64,000 bases of DNA from Undaria pinnatifida (GCA_012845835.1 JABAKD010000019.1:13533344-13597343); one strand, 5' to 3'; numbered from the stretch's first letter, positions 1 to 13,385 are shown. Program-made: numbers and translations. The notes: a model not told the origin generated them from the sequence alone.

Positions 1-2090
1 ATTCGAGGGCACCACACACGAAGATTGAGCAGGGCATGGACAGCGGGCAGCGCAACGCGAGCAGTTCAAAGGGAGTTCGCGCTAAGCAATTCGCGCGGAG
101 CATTCAAGAGTGAACAACACGCGAATGCGTTCAGACCAGGACCCGGACGGGCAGGTTTGCATCATGAATAGCTGTCGAGATTTCCTTGACGCATGCGACC
201 CACGAAGGTCCCACAGATCGTCAGTATGATGATACTATACTGCAAGCCCTACCACCCGAATATAAGGCAACTCTACGAGCCTATCTGCGGAGAGAAGAGC
301 CCTCAGACGTGCCGACATCCGGCGTATGATGGCGGCCAATTTTGCAGATAACCTGGTCCGTTCACGTTCTGACTCATTCAGAGGTATCGCGGGACGTGCT
401 ACCGCAATGCGGACCATTACCCGCGATGGCAATGACATCAAGTGCCATTTTGTGGTCGTGTCGGTTACTTCGTGCCTAATACGCGTCAAGCAGCAGCATG
501 AGAATGATGGACCGCAGCCGCAGCAGCGTGGAGAACAAAATAAACACCCACGCACACAGCCCCAACGAAACCGTGGAGGAGGGCGATGTCCCGTGTGATG
601 CTCGTACCGCAACACAACCTCCCATAGCGACCCCGACTGCAGCGAAATGAGGCGCAAACATGCTGACGGCAAACCTCACATTACTGCAACCGGACCTTAA
701 GAGATTAAAGGAAACCTGCATCGCTTTCGATGTTCCAGAAGAGCATGATCAGCCGGAACGCCCCTACATCTCCTTCAAAATGACGGAGGTACATCCTACG
801 ACCGCAACTGCAGAGGAGCGAATCACAATAGGAAACGTGGTCATTATGCTTACCGTCAGCATCGCGTCCTTGGACATTCGAGGAACGCGCCAAGGCCATA
901 ATCTCTTTTGGAGCTCAGGAAAAGTCGGATTTCTATTACATGAACGGGGGAACGGAAGGTGAGGGTGGATTGGTCTACGGTATAGCCCCGGTGGAGCCAG
1001 AACGGGCCGAGATCGAACGCAAACCGCCTGAGAGCGGTACTGTTGATACTACTCTATAGTGGGCAGCGAAACCTAAGGCCACAACTTCGACGGTACCATC
1101 ATCCCCGATCAAACCTTCGTTTACAATACTAGACCCCTCTTTCTACGCATCGCACGATTCTTGTGGCTGGAGGAGCTCTGTTGGACGGGAGTCTTACAAG
1201 GCCTCATCACGGACGACTACGGAGAGCAGCACCTCACGCTGGTCGATTGGGCCCGTTATTGGGCGCAATCTTTTCTAGGAAAAACAAAATCAGAGAGAAC
1301 AGGGATCGTTTGATTTTCGACGTCATCAAACCCAGGCTGGAGGCGGGCGACATTACCCTGCCTCTTCGCGGTGAGAACTGTCGAGCTCAACTCCTTCAAG
1401 CCAGACCTCAGTCCTGATGCATACGCAGGAAAGGAGGTGGCTATGAATGCGATTACCAATGCTCAAGTGTGGCACCGGAGGTTGTATCACCATACTAAGC
1501 GCATCCTGGAGTTCATGCACTGAACAAACGGTGATGAGATCGCGTTTGACGGTTCTATTGCGGACTGTGACGTCTGTGCGGTGGGGAAAAGCCATCAGCT
1601 GGCTCACCGCAAAAAAGCTCACCACACCGCCAATAACGCGCCCTATCAGCTAGTTTACATGTATCTCATAAGCCCTTCAAACCGACGTCTCAATGGTAGG
1701 ACAAGATTGTCAGCGACATCACCGACCAGTTTACCAATTGGACCGCAACCTACCTTCCCTGCAGCAGAGATCAAGCCTTTGTCACGTCAACCGTGATACC
1801 TCTCGGCAAACACATCATTAGATGGCGTGCCATAAAAGAAGGCGATTTTAACGGCGACGAGTTGAAGGATTACTGCCTAGGAACTGGCGTAACTCATGAA
1901 TTTACTGCAACCAACACGCCACAGCCGATCGGTGTATCCGAATGCGTTGGGCGGACGTTGAGCGGAATGGTCAGCTGCATGTTCGTTGACAGTGGACTCC
2001 GTCCTTTTCTGTGAGGAGAGCTCATAATGGCTAACCTTCGGTGTGTGAGGCAATCAACTCGCCACGAGCACGGGCATTCATCTATGGAGT
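1..2090 (+). mobile_element. Copia-type LTR retroelement fossil, partial (gag to integrase)
   Basis: Plus-strand remnants in Copia order: a gag-like zinc-knuckle region near 435-490, a GAG-pre-integrase patch near 1465-1630 (VWHRRLYHH), and an integrase-core patch at 1793-2014 with the Copia signature EFTATNTPQPIGVSECVGRT. The order gag, pre-integrase, integrase core is that of a Copia pol gene. No LTR is seen at either end, so the left end lies outside the window or is lost and the right end stops inside the integrase region near 2090. The element is broken at several points and looks old. Family assignment rests on the integrase motif and is firm; exact ends are not. Confidence 0.75.
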
Positions 2091-2129
2091 GGGGGGGTTA
2101 CGTATTATATACTCCGGTATATTATTATC

Positions 2130-2920
2130 CGTATCCGTAGGGTATATCGTATTGGATTAGCGGATAACTAGTACACTCAGGTAAATCCACTGAAGTTCGG
2201 CGTGTGTTGACTGTTTGAGTAGCGCGAGCAACAGCAGACTTGCTGAGTTCCCACCTGTTTAGTGTCTTCAGTCTTGGACTCGAGACAGATCTTGAAACCA
2301 GTTGCAACCAGTTGCTCTAACGGCTTTGTGATTAGGTTCACAGCTCTTATAGCTATCATTGGATAAGCTATAGTTTTGATTCGGTTGAAATACACGGGAT
2401 ACGGAATTTCGATTTTTCAAGACTTGCGTGAGCAAGTCTGCATTACACCTCAGTTGGAAATGACAGTCGGAGTATCCCTGATTTGTTTGTAACCTGGTTT
2501 CAAGCGGAACATGCTATTGAATACACGTCATGCATCTTCGAAGGTTACGGGCAGGCGCGGAGCCAAGGCGTGCGGTAGCCATCCGCGGCGAAGTTCCCTG
2601 GAATGCGGGCGCGATCAACGTCTGGCATACCGTTATTTTTGTTTTTTCCAGAAGAAATGCTTTTGGTAACATGTTGATCTCCATAGGCGAGGAGTCTATA
2701 GGAAAGGGTGAATCCATTTTCCGTAGCATGCGTTGAATCACGGCAGGTGTTTTTACTCCTGAGGCATACGCGGACAGTTCTCCAGACGTAGACATAGGCC
2801 GTCCAGGCTTCGGTTGTGAAGAGAGTCACGACGTGTCCTACCGTCTGTAGAGGTGGCCACTTTTGACCTAGCGGTGGTTCGGAAGAAACGGGCTCCTCAC
2901 TTGCGGGGACAGGCCTATAC
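2130..2920 (-). mobile_element. Probable Copia reverse transcriptase/RNase H remnant
   Basis: On the minus strand, weak but ordered matches to the late part of Copia pol: a segment (about 2514-2795) resembling the RT stretch before the RPDIAYAV box, with SPMEINMLPKA in the place of the usual PM(D/E) motif, then poorer RNase H-like sequence towards 2130. It runs opposite to the neighbouring Copia piece, so it belongs to a different insertion. It is heavily decayed and could be coincidental; a profile search would decide. Confidence 0.3.
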
Positions 2921-3540
2921 ATGTGGAACTGCGTTTGTGTTTTCTAATCTAGTGCTTATACATGGCAGCCTATACCCATCCCATGAGATGGTTCGTCAGC
3001 CGGAGCATACACCGGTTGTGTTAATCGACGTTCGGGCATAGATGTCAAGACATGGCACTTTCATCTCTTGGCCGACGGTGGTTTCCAATAACTGACCTTA
3101 ACCGACAGCAAACTACTAGGTTTTCGTTTGGAACGATGGGTTTGACACCGTTGACCGCTGGAGGCTTTCCGTTCGCTGACTGTCCCCTCACATCTTTGAT
3201 TTCGGGTGTGTCATGGAGTTTGTCAATTGGTCATCGTCTAAACTGTTCAAGTGTTTCGATCAGAGCATCTCCGTAGCCTTAATCTCATGCAAGATGCTTA
3301 CCACTGCAGTATAAAACGGGAGGATGTTGATTTCAGTCGGAACGACATTTATCGACTCAGCTTTGTCGGAGAGGGTTAAAGATATATCATAAATACATAC
3401 CTTGTATATTTTGCGAAGGCGCTACATCCATTAACGTTTCATGTATTGATTGACGGCTTGGAACTATTTTATACCAGGATGTGAACCGTACCTGCTATGC
3501 GCTAAGATTACTTCGTGGTAGTACTCGTATCTTAGGGGAC
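2921..3540. other. Unassigned sequence between Copia remnants and R1 cluster
   Basis: No convincing coding frame or repeat. The minus strand may continue the Copia-like remnant towards about 3290, but I cannot match a motif. Confidence 0.3.
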
Positions 3541-4800
3541 TTTTGACAACACGGTTAGTATATTGCATTAACGTAAATACACGAAGAAAAAAAAGTTATT
3601 CTAATCCACATCATAGTTCATATTATATGTACTGCTCATCTGTACTTAACACGCAGGTAATTTTTTTTTGTTGGCACCCACCTCCGAACCCTGCCCCCTA
3701 CACCACCAATTACCAAAAAAACATCCCCGCGCCGCCGCCCCACCAAGAAACCACCACCCCACACATGTGGCACAATAACAGCGAGTAGGACTCTCACAGT
3801 AGAAGAATGTGAAGTGCACTAAAAAGGCACGGAATGTGTTAGAGGAAAATACGAGGAAATTAGGCCAATGCGACAAGGAAGAGTTTGGCAGACTAGAGAG
3901 TAGCAAGACGACGACCACCAACCTAGGCGATGGATGGTGGCCACAGACGCGAAAACAGGAAGGAGATGACAAAACTTAACAGTTTCATGTAATAAATGGA
4001 AAAAGCGTAGTGAACGCCCAAACGTCGGAGGTGTCTCTCCTAGGAATAATGACGGTGCCCCGTCTCGAACGGGATGCGTGGTCAACTGTCAAATGGCCAA
4101 GGCAATAAACACGTGAGTACCCCACACACGCGCGCACCCCCTACCCCACCCCCCCGGCCCCCGTCGCCCCACAATCAAAGCCTGCCACACACAAAAATAC
4201 TACCCGAGAGGTGGTATCACCTCTTTATCTTCCGAGCCATCCATGTAGCTCCAAATAATTTGTGTGGTTTAGTTCAAATTAACCTCCCCTCCACCCACGC
4301 CTTCGCTGGCAGACTCCGCCATCGCCCAGACCTGGCCCCACCCGTACAGAAAACTCCTTTATGTTTATGTCACTCAAAGTAGTTCGGACCCCCGACCCTC
4401 CCACCCGCCTTCTTTTTACCCCCCCACACAAATCAACCCCCCCCTCACGGACGCACACAAAAATCCCCTTCGCCCCCCTGCCGCCCCACCGAAAATCAAA
4501 ATCTGCCTGAAGATTAATAAACACTACCCAAGAGGTGATACCACCTCTTTACCTTTCGAGCTATCCATACGGTAGCTCCAAATCATTTGTATTGACTTTC
4601 AGATCAAATTATTAGCATACCCCTCGCCCCCTCCTTCCCCGCCACCCCCACAAACTCCTAGACGTACCTCCACGCGTGGAGTAAGCTTCCATGCTGTTGC
4701 AGCTACAGTAAGTTCCTATACAAATATCGTACAATGACACACAGCTTGCAAAGATGTGCCTCGACGAAATCGTCGATCTCACAGCTGAAGTTTTTTTTTA
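3541..4800 (-). repeat. R1 (G-run family) fragments, minus orientation
   Basis: C-rich DNA with repeated R1 sub-modules read on the minus strand: twice the phrase GAGGTGATACCACCTCTTT-like sequence beside AGCCATCCAT, each separated by runs of C. The terminal T module follows at about 4737-4795, recognised by CACACAGCTTGCAAAGATG and then TCACAGCTGAAG. Sequence is strongly diverged from the cleaner copies at 17.8 and 24 kb. Nothing here codes for protein; the Pro/Gly-rich frames are products of the homopolymer runs. A 19-nt T run follows at about 4833. Confidence 0.65.
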
Positions 4801-4959
4801 CATTTTTTGAAAAATACTTTGTCCGGACGGCGTTTTTTTTTTTTTTTTTTTTTAAACTATCATCGAAGCTACCAACATGTTTTCGCCTACAACATATATT
4901 CTTACGCTAGAGACACCGCCTCCCCCGAAAAAGAAACTAGAAATCGTGTTGAACTACAG

Positions 4960-6645
4960 TAGTGTCGATGTATTATGCTTTACTCCCGACCCCCTATATA
5001 CATATATCAAAGTAAAGTCACGCTCGCGTTCAGTAGTGGTGACATTGCATGCCCGCGTCACCTCGCTTAGTGTATTTGTAAGATGTATCTCCGTCTTAGA
5101 GTTGGCGACCTTAGCGCCCCACATCGGCACGGCAAAAATCATAGGCGTAAAATCGTATATGTGAGACAATAATAATGTGAAAAGGAGGTAAAGACAGATA
5201 TGTTAAAATTGCGGTAAACCACACTACCAACTTATTACGTAAGGTATTCCGTACATACCGTCTGCATAAGCGCCTCCCAACCTATGCCAAGCGAAGTATG
5301 ACTAACGAAGTAACGTGATTGAGCGCGTGTACGCTAAGCGTTCCTTTCAAAACAATAACGATTCGCATTTCCCTCTTTCGTTCTCAATGGCGGTGACATT
5401 GCATGACCACATCACCTAGCCTGTTGTATTTAACAACATGTATCTCTTTCTTATCATTAACGATATCAGAAAATAATGGTGTCTACATGATTGTACGTAT
5501 CGATTGAAATATTCTATCTTTCGATCCATGTACAATAACAAATTATGAAGCTTTCAACACGTTGTTTACTACACCTAAGAACTAGGTTGCATACTACATG
5601 TAACATCAAACCTTCTAGAACAAAAAGCATTGCTAGGCGGGTGATATACCGCATTCTACACAAGATAACACACCCACACAAGATACCACACCCCCCACAG
5701 AATACGGCACCCCGGTGATAATTTTTGGGGCTCGAAATATAGCGCCTTAGTCTAATACCAAGTAATATGGCGACAGAAGATACCACACCCCCCACAGAAT
5801 ACCACACCCGGTGATAATATTTTCAAGCGCTCAAATGTATCACCGGGAGTGTGTTATCTTGTGTAGAATACGGTAAAAAGGTGCTGCAACCGTCACATTC
5901 GTCCTTTTTTGAGGGTTTATAGTTTCCGCCCATAAATTGAAATGCTCCCCCCTCCCCGATGCTTCTTGTTCAAACGCCCCACCTAAAATCAAAATCTACC
6001 AGAGTAGTGAACACTACCAGCCAGCTGATATAATCTCTTTATCCATCTAGCCATCCATGCCGTAGCTCCAACTCATCTCCGCCCTCCTTTTGTTCCCCGC
6101 CCAGTTCGTTCAAACGCCCCACTTACAATCGAAATCGGCCAGAGTAATAAACACTTATAAGCATTTGATATCACGTCATTATCTTTCTAGCAATCCATGA
6201 CGTAGCTTTCATTCATCCCCCCCCCTCCCTCCAACGCCCCCTCCTTCCCCTACACCCCGCACGATCGCCTAAACCCAGCACCGCGCGTATAGCAAGCCCC
6301 TACACATGTGATTAATACGCGCGATCGGAGGATCACACTCATTTTGCGAAGATCAGTGTCGATCCTTGATCATATAGCTGGAGCGTATTTTCATAATATA
6401 TGTGACTTAAACTTCTTGAAAACCCTTCCCCCCCCCCCCCTCCCCCCCCCCCCTTTTTTTGTTTTTTTTTCTCTCGCTTTTACTTGCTTGAACGCCCTGA
6501 TAGCTACACTGTAGTTGCAAGGGGAGTCGCCGACCTATATCTTTAATGAGGACACACAACCCGTAATACGCGTGATCAGGGTATCACGCACAGCTTGCAA
6601 AGATGAGTTTCGACGAAATATTCGATCTGACGGGTATTCTAACTC
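4960..6645 (-). repeat. R1 copy, minus orientation (left arm of head-to-head pair)
   Basis: Read on the minus strand from 6645 this gives the R1 order: T module (6495-6641), C/G-run modules with the TAGCCATCCATGACGTAG motif (5930-6440), then the non-G-run tail (5000-5640) containing GATATCAGAAAATAATGG and CCGTCTGCATAAGCGCCTCCC. The tail is the reverse complement of 9,880-10,480 and parallels 22,240-23,340. The site that carries a T insertion in two sister copies is empty here (near 5463-5480). Part of 5640-5870 contains a local duplication of a phrase around AGATACCACACCCCCCACAG. Confidence 0.75.
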
Positions 6646-6821
6646 TTATTATATTAAAAAAAAAGGAAATACACTCCAGCTGTGAGATCGAATATTTTGT
6701 CGAAACTCATCCTTGCAAGCTGCGTGTGATAACTCTAATCGCGCGTATTACGAGTTGTGTGTCCTCATTAAGGATATAGGTCGGCGACTCCCCTTACAAC
6801 TACAGTGTAGCTATCAGGGTC
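6495..6821. repeat. Head-to-head T modules forming a palindrome
   Basis: Two T modules face each other: 6495-6641 on the minus strand and about 6661-6821 on the plus strand, with a centre near 6655 that is A/T rich. The arms share TAGCTACACTGTAGTTG, GTCGCCGACCTATATC, AGGACACACAAC and the CTTGCAAG region. Arms are about 150 bp, so the DNA can form a long hairpin. The symmetry extends outward because R1 copies flank both arms. Confidence 0.85.
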
Positions 6822-8562
6822 GACAGGGTGATGTTAGTCAGTCTGTGCGCGGGAACTATAAAACCCTGTTCTGAGGGGGACAAAATCTGACAGCTGTGGA
6901 GGGAAATGTATCCGTTTATCAAGTGAATCCTGTAAGTCGAATAACCGGTGAGGGGGGGGCGGAGGTTTGAAGGACGTGGGGGCCTGGTTTTGATCAAACG
7001 CGAGCGGAGTTGGAGGGGGGGGCGGACGGGCGAGAAATTTGTGCGTGGAAGCTATAAATCCTTTTAAGGGGATAAACCTGACGGTTTTGGGAAAGAAAAA
7101 AAAAATCACTAGTTTATCATAGGGGGGGGAAGGGGGGGGGAGGAAGGGTTTAGGTGAGGGGTTTGTTATACGTGTGTTGCTAGGTCTAGGCGATGGTGCG
7201 GGTGGAGAGAAGAAGGGGGCGTTCGGGGTGGGGGTGGTGGGGGGGGAAACAGCGGCATGGATGGCTCTTGAAAGTTAATGAGGTGATATCCAGTGCTTGA
7301 AGAATTTTTTAATCTGGCGGATTTCGATATTAGGTGGGGCGTTTGAGGAAGGGAGAGCGACAAGGGAGGGGGTGGGGTGGGGGGGATTTTTTAGGAGGTT
7401 TAGGTCACAAATAATATTCAAATACACTCCGGCTGTGATGTCAAAGATATGTAGGGGCTTATTATACGCGTGGTGCTAGGTCTAGGCGATCGTGCGGGTG
7501 GTTGGAAAAGAGGGGGCGTTGGGGGGGGGATTGAGGGAGGGGGGGGGGGAAAGAATGAAAACTACGTCATGAATGGTCAGAAAGATAATGACGTGATATC
7601 AACTGCGTATAGGTGTTTGTTACTCTGGCCGATTTCGATTGTGAGTGAGGCGTTTGGACAAACTAGGCGGAAAGGGGGGGGGGGGGCGGGGGAGGGATCG
7701 GGGGGGGGGGGGGGGGGGGGAGGGTGGGGGGGGTTTGAACAAGAGGGATCGGGGGAGGGGGAGGGGAGGGAAGGGGCGGGGGGCGGGACATTTCAATATG
7801 TGCGCGGAAACTATAAATCATTCAAGGGGACAAACCTGACGATTGTAGCAAGAAGACATCCCTTTATATCATCTGCCTGGTAATGTTTACTATTCTAGAA
7901 GGTTTGATGTTAGATGCAGCATGCAACCCAGTGTTTAAGTGTAGTAAATAACGTGTTAAATCTTCATAATTTGTTGTTGTACATGGATCGAAAGCTAGAA
8001 TATATTATAGAATATTTGTATTTACCACTATTTTATAAAAAATGAAAATACACTCCAGCTGTGAGATCGAAGATTTCGTCGAAACTCATCTTTGCAAGCT
8101 GTGTGTGATACTCCACTATTTTCTGACATCGCTAGTTATAAGAAAGAGATACGTATTGCCAAATACAACAGGCGAGGTAATGTGGTCATGCACTGTCACC
8201 ACCATCATATAGTTACCATTACTTTCTGACATAGCTAATTTTACGAAAGAGATACGTTTTGCCAAATGCAACATGCGAGGTGATGTGGCCATGCACTGTC
8301 TCCGCCATTGAGCTCTAGAGGGAGAAATGCGAATCGTCAGTGTTTTTAAGGAAAGCTTGGTATACAGGCGCTCAATTACGTTACCTCGTTAGTCATACTT
8401 GGTATGCACGCGCTCAATTACGTTACCTCGTTAGTCATACTTCGCTTGGCATAGGTTGGGAGGCGATCATGCCGACGGTATGTACGAAATACCCTATGTA
8501 ATGGATTGGTAAGGTGGTTTACCACAATTTTAACACATCTTGCTGTGCTTCCTTTTCAAATT
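6661..8562 (+). repeat. R1 copy, plus orientation (right arm)
   Basis: T module (6661-6821) followed by CAGTCTGTGCGCGG, two modules of the form ACTATAAA...TCTGACAGCTGTGG ending in G runs, a module with GTGCTAGGTCTAGGCGATGG then CATGGATGGCTC, a 21-nt G run at about 7700, and a tail from 7860 (TCTAGAAGGTTTGATGTTA) to about 8560 containing TTTTCTGACATCGCTA and TAGTCATACTTCGCTTGG. The tail phrase GGTATGCACGCGCTCAATTA is locally duplicated at 8340-8440. It is mirrored on the minus strand at 22,560-24,600. Confidence 0.8.
8035..8112 (-). mobile_element. Short T-module fragment with 10-bp flanking repeat
   Basis: A 78-bp piece of the T module lies between two copies of CCACTATTTT (8025-8034 and 8113-8122). 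The orthologous position in sister repeats at about 5463-5480 and 10,010-10,030 has no insert and reads CATTATTTTCTGACATCGC. This looks like a target-site duplication around a truncated insertion. The sister copy at 23.0 kb carries a full-length T at the same point, so one insertion followed by partial loss is the alternative. Confidence 0.55.
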
Positions 8563-11190
8563 GTTATTAATGGAAATACACTCCAGCTGTGATATCGAAT
8601 ATTTTGTCGAAACTCATATTTGCAAGCTGTGTTTGATACTCCGATCGCGCGTATTACGGGTTGTGTGTCCTCATTAAGGATATAGGTCGGCGACTCCCCT
8701 TGCAACTACAGTGTAGTTTTCAGGGTCAACAGGGTGATGTTAGGCAGTCTGTGCGCGGAAACTATAAAACCCGTTTCTGAGGGGGACAGAATCTGACAGC
8801 TGTGGAAGGGAATGCATCAGTTTATCAAGTGAATCCTGTAAGTCGAATACCCGGTGAGGGGAGGGCGGAGTTTTTAAGGACGTGGGGGCCTGATTTTGAT
8901 CAAAAGCGGGGCGGGAGGGGGGAAGGGGGGGGAGGGGACGGGTGGGGCAGGTCTATTTGTGCGTGGAAACTATAAATATTTCTTGTGGGGGAAGGGGAGG
9001 AATGTGGCGGGGGGGGAGGGCTTTACGTCGCATAGTTGTAGTGGTTGGCTATACGCGTGGTGCTAGGTCTAGGCGATGGTGCGGGTGGTGGGGAAGGAGG
9101 GGGCGTTGGGGGCGGGGGTGGGTGGGAATTGCAGCAGCGGCATGGACGGCTCTAAACAGTAAACGAGGCGATATCCAGGGCGTGAAAGTGCTTATTACTC
9201 TGGCTGATTTCCGTAGTAGGTGGGGCGTTTAAGCAAGAGGAAGCGAGGAAATAAAAAAAAAAAACGCGGGGGGGGGGGGGGAGGGTTTTCAAGAGGTATA
9301 GGTCATATATAATATAAAAATCAAGAATTTGGTCGACACTGATGTTCGCAACATTGTGTGTGATCCTCCGATCGCGCGTATTAATCATATATGTAGGGGC
9401 TTACTACACGCGCGGTGCTGGGTCTAGGCGATCGTGCGGGGTGTGGAGAAGGAGGGGGCGTTGGAGGGGGGGAGGGGGGATGAATGAAAGCTACGTCATC
9501 GATGGCTAGAAAGATAATGACGTGATATTAATGGCTTATTAGTGTTTATTACTCTGGCCGATTTCGATTGTAAGTGGGGCGTTTGAACGACCTGGGCGGG
9601 GAACAAAGGGGGGGGGGGGGGGAGAGATGAGTTGGAGCTACGGCATGGATCGCTAGAAGGATAATGAGATGATATCAGCTGGCTGATAGTGTTTACTACT
9701 CTGGCAGATTTTGATTTCAGGTGGGGCGTTTAAACAAGAGGGATCGGGCGGGGGGGGAGGGGGGGGGCGAGCATTTCACTATTTGCGCGGAAACTATAAA
9801 CCCTTGAAGGGGGCGAATCTGACGGTTGCAGCATGAAGATACCCCTTTATATCACCCGCCTGGTAATTTATATTTTTCTAGAAGGTTTGATGTTACATGT
9901 AGTATGCAACCCAGTTCTTAGGTGTAGTAAACAACGTGTTAAAAGCTTCATAACTTGTTATTGTACATGGATCGGAATATTTCAATCGATAGGTACAATC
10001 ATGTAGATACCATTATTTTCTGACATCGCTAATTATAAGGAGATGCATATTGCCAAATACAACAGGCGAGGTGATGGTCATGCAATGTCACCGCCATTGA
10101 GAATGACAGGGAGAGATGCGAATCGTTATTGTTTTGAAAGGAACGCTTAGTGTACACGCGCTCAATTACGTTACTTCGTTAGTCATACTTCGCTTGGCAT
10201 AGGTTGGGAGGCGATCATGCAGGCGGTATGTACGGAATACCTTACGTAATAAGTTGGTAGTGCGGTTTACCGCAATTTTAGCATACCTCTCTGTATCTCC
10301 TCTTCACACTATTATTGTCTCACATATACGATTCTACGCCTTTGATTTTTGCCGTGCCGATGTGGGGCTCTGAGGTCGCCAAATCCAAGACAGAGATACA
10401 TCTTACAAATACACCATGCGAGGTGACGTGGGCATGCGATATCATTACTATTGAACGCGAGGGTGACTTTACTTCGTTAGGCATATGCTACTGCGTTTGG
10501 TAGAGGTTGTCAGGCGATCATGTAAACGGCCGGAGGCACGAACTACCCTGCGTAATAGATTGGTAGTGTGGTCTACCGCAGTGTTAACAAAACTGTCTGT
10601 ACTTCTTTTTCAAATTTCTAATATCTAGTGTACGATTATACGCTCTGTTTTCTCCCCACTGTCGTCGAAGATGTTGTGGTCCTGTCGATGTCGCGTCCAT
10701 GTCTGGGTGCTCTTGTTAGTGGTGCTCATGAAAACATGTCCTAGCGTGTACTTGATGATCGCTGAATGGTGTTCCTTTCCTTTACATCAAGCCTGTCTCA
10801 AATGTACGATTTCACGCCCATGATTTTTACCTTGCCGATGTGGGCCTCTGCGGTCGTCAATTTTAACACAGAGATACATCTTACAAATACATCAGGCGAG
10901 GTGGGTATGCGATGTCATATATATGCGATGTCACCACCATTGAACGCAAGGGTGACTTTACTTCGTTAGGTATATGGTACTGTGTTTCGTAGAGGTCGTC
11001 TCAGGTGGGCATGCGATGGGTCGGCTGTGTGGTTTACCGCAATTTTATCAGGTCTGCCTGTGCTTCCTTTTCAACTTATTTTTGTCTCAAATGTACGACT
11101 TCACGCCCCTGATTTTACCGTGCCGTTGTGGGGCTTTGGGGTCGATAAATTCTAAGACAGAGATATTTATCGTCTCCTCTTAACGCCCAA
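8563..11190 (+). repeat. R1 copy, plus orientation, with long repeated tail
   Basis: T module begins near 8563 (GGAAATACACTCCAGCTGTG), then G-run modules to about 9770, then the tail: TCTAGAAGGTTTGATGTTAC (9875), empty T site (10,010-10,030), CATAGGTTGGGAGGCGATCAT (from about 10,198), and three degenerate tandem tail units starting at about 10,318, 10,798 and 11,086, each with CCGATGTGGG-like sequence then ACAGAGATA. The stretch 10,620-10,800 is the reverse complement of 21,960-22,135. No protein-coding frame is credible. Confidence 0.75.
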
Positions 11191-12183
11191 AATATGCAAA
11201 ATCTTTGGAGACCCCTAGCTTAAGTGCATTAAAGTTCACCCCTTCTTCCCGCTGTATCTATCGTCACCCCCTGCCATCAAAACTTGATTGTTATCAGTGG
11301 CGCCTCTCGATTGTACGACTTTGTGAAATTCAACTCGCCGCCCCTCTAACACTATCGTCTCTGCCCCGGACATGGAACTACAATAATTTATTAAAGGGTG
11401 AATATCGGTATGTGGATTGCTCTAGGTTGGGCACCTCCCACACCACCCTCTCTGTAAAACGGTGTCTTCCTCGAACATGGAAACTACCAGTATTCTGGGC
11501 GTCAAAGACAATATCGGCAAGCATGATCATGTGTTTGACGATATACGACATCTACGGTACACGGTGGGGGACTAATGCCCATACCGCATGGTAGGGCGGG
11601 TCGCTTGCTGGGCCTCTGTTTCAAGGGCTCAGAGTTACACGCGCTAGTGCCTACCTTTGAGTGGGTTTTGGGTTAACATGGTGATATTTTAATGTGGCGA
11701 GAGGGTACTTTTAATGCCGCCCTCAAATAAAGTACAGCGTCAACAACCCGCTAGTGGCGTGAACTGGTTTCGAGGAGGTGCTGGTACCTTGTACGGTAGC
11801 GTTTTAACATGAGATGGAAACACTGTCGGCAGGGGTTTATCGAGCGGCGACATGTCTTCTCACCTTTCAGTCTCGCGTGGCTGAGGAGGGTCGCCCTCTT
11901 GGTGCCTGGAAATAGCTCCGGCATGATCTTCAGGTACGAGCAGTTTGGTGATCCGGTAGTCGTGATCTCGTTGCTGCCACGAAAACCGCGAACAAAAAAA
12001 CGGATTGAGGGTTAGGATTGGGCTTAACGCTTGCATTTGGGATAGATGAAGGGTGAAGGATAGGATTGGGGTTAATGTGCACTCGGGGGATAACAGACAG
12101 ACGAGGCCCAGACTACAGACGGCGCAAAACGTAAGCTGGGATGGATATCATATGTTTTCACCTATTATTGGGTACCAGGCACC

Positions 12184-12432
12184 TTGCGTGAGGGTCTGGA
12201 CAGCTCATTCAGCACTACAGTTCTTAAAACAAAACGGAAGTGCAACCCGATGAACATTGCGTCTTGCCCTACAGTAGGCATACTTCGAATAGCATATACT
12301 AGCTCTTCTACGAAGGCAATCCTACGATATTGTGCGCATTCTCTCGGTCGAGTGACCCCGCCAACACCTACATGTTTCGCGACTGGGTTAGCCAAGCCCT
12401 ACGAGGAAATCGTAGGACCGAACATTTTGTGA
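12184..12432 (+). other. Open frame of uncertain status (82 codons)
   Basis: An uninterrupted plus-strand frame ending in TGA near 12,432; the first ATG inside it is at about 12,250. The product is mixed in composition with no low-complexity run and no motif I recognise. It could be part of a decayed gene or chance. Codon third positions are not clearly biased. Confidence 0.12.
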
Positions 12433-13385
12433 GTGACGGACTGCGCCGAGTAGGGGGGCTGTTGGTGGTAGTGCGGTGTCAGATACCGGGACTCGTCATT
12501 TCAGGCCCTTGTACATATCGCGGAAAGTATACAATAGAATACACGATCTTTCAACGTTTTGTTAAACGGGAAATCTGATCGTTCGTCAAGTGGTGGCATT
12601 TTCATTTTTTCTTCAAAAAGAACCATATCAACAAAGTGTGTGTCGGTGAGAGGTACAGAGTCACCCGTGGGAGGAGATCAAACCCAGAGGTGAAGAAAAA
12701 AGAGTGCTCTCACCAATGTAGCCTTGATTCGTAGCAAGCGTGTTATTGATACCGGTGATGGACGACACACCTTTCGTATCCGTGGCGGACGCACTTGTCC
12801 AGGAAAGCGGACACCAGGCGCTCCGCAGGGTTTCGCACAACCACGAACCTGAAGTATATTTCAGGCAAAATCGTGAGAAATATTTGGTTGAGGGTTAACT
12901 ATGTGTAAAGAGGCTACATGGGCATGTCACGAAAAGGAAGGATAAGCCGAGAGCAGCAGAGCGAGACCTAAGACGTAATATTAATGGGCTGAGGGCTCAA
13001 GAATAGAGGGTACGTGATCATCCAATCAGACGGAAGAGTGGAATAGCATGAAATCATTGACTACGGGTTCACGCGTAGCGGATAGCTGGGCAACGTGGTC
13101 AGGGGGGGGAGTGGAGCGGTTGTATCGAGGCAATGGTGAGAAACAGCAATCTGAGGGTCTACGTAACGTGATGCATAACAGACGTAAGGTTAGAGGGTGG
13201 AAGGCAGATGTGAGCATGGACTGAAAACGGAAGCTGGAGCTGCGGATTGTCACAAACGATGTGTTAGGGCTTGTGAGTTTTCTACTATATAGGTGGCACA
13301 ATATGGGTGGCGTTCCTGAAGTGAAAAGTAAGCGCGGGTCAAACATGGGTAAGATCAAGTATCGTACACGACCATTCAGACATAG

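Noticed and set aside
10315-10503. Small frames in R1 tail units with a similar SQMYDFTPMIF-type peptide
   Set aside because: The units are DNA repeats occurring in both orientations; differences are not concentrated in third codon positions by eye.
12004-12090. Telomere-like GGGTTAGGATTGGG words
   Set aside because: Only two irregular occurrences, no tandem array.
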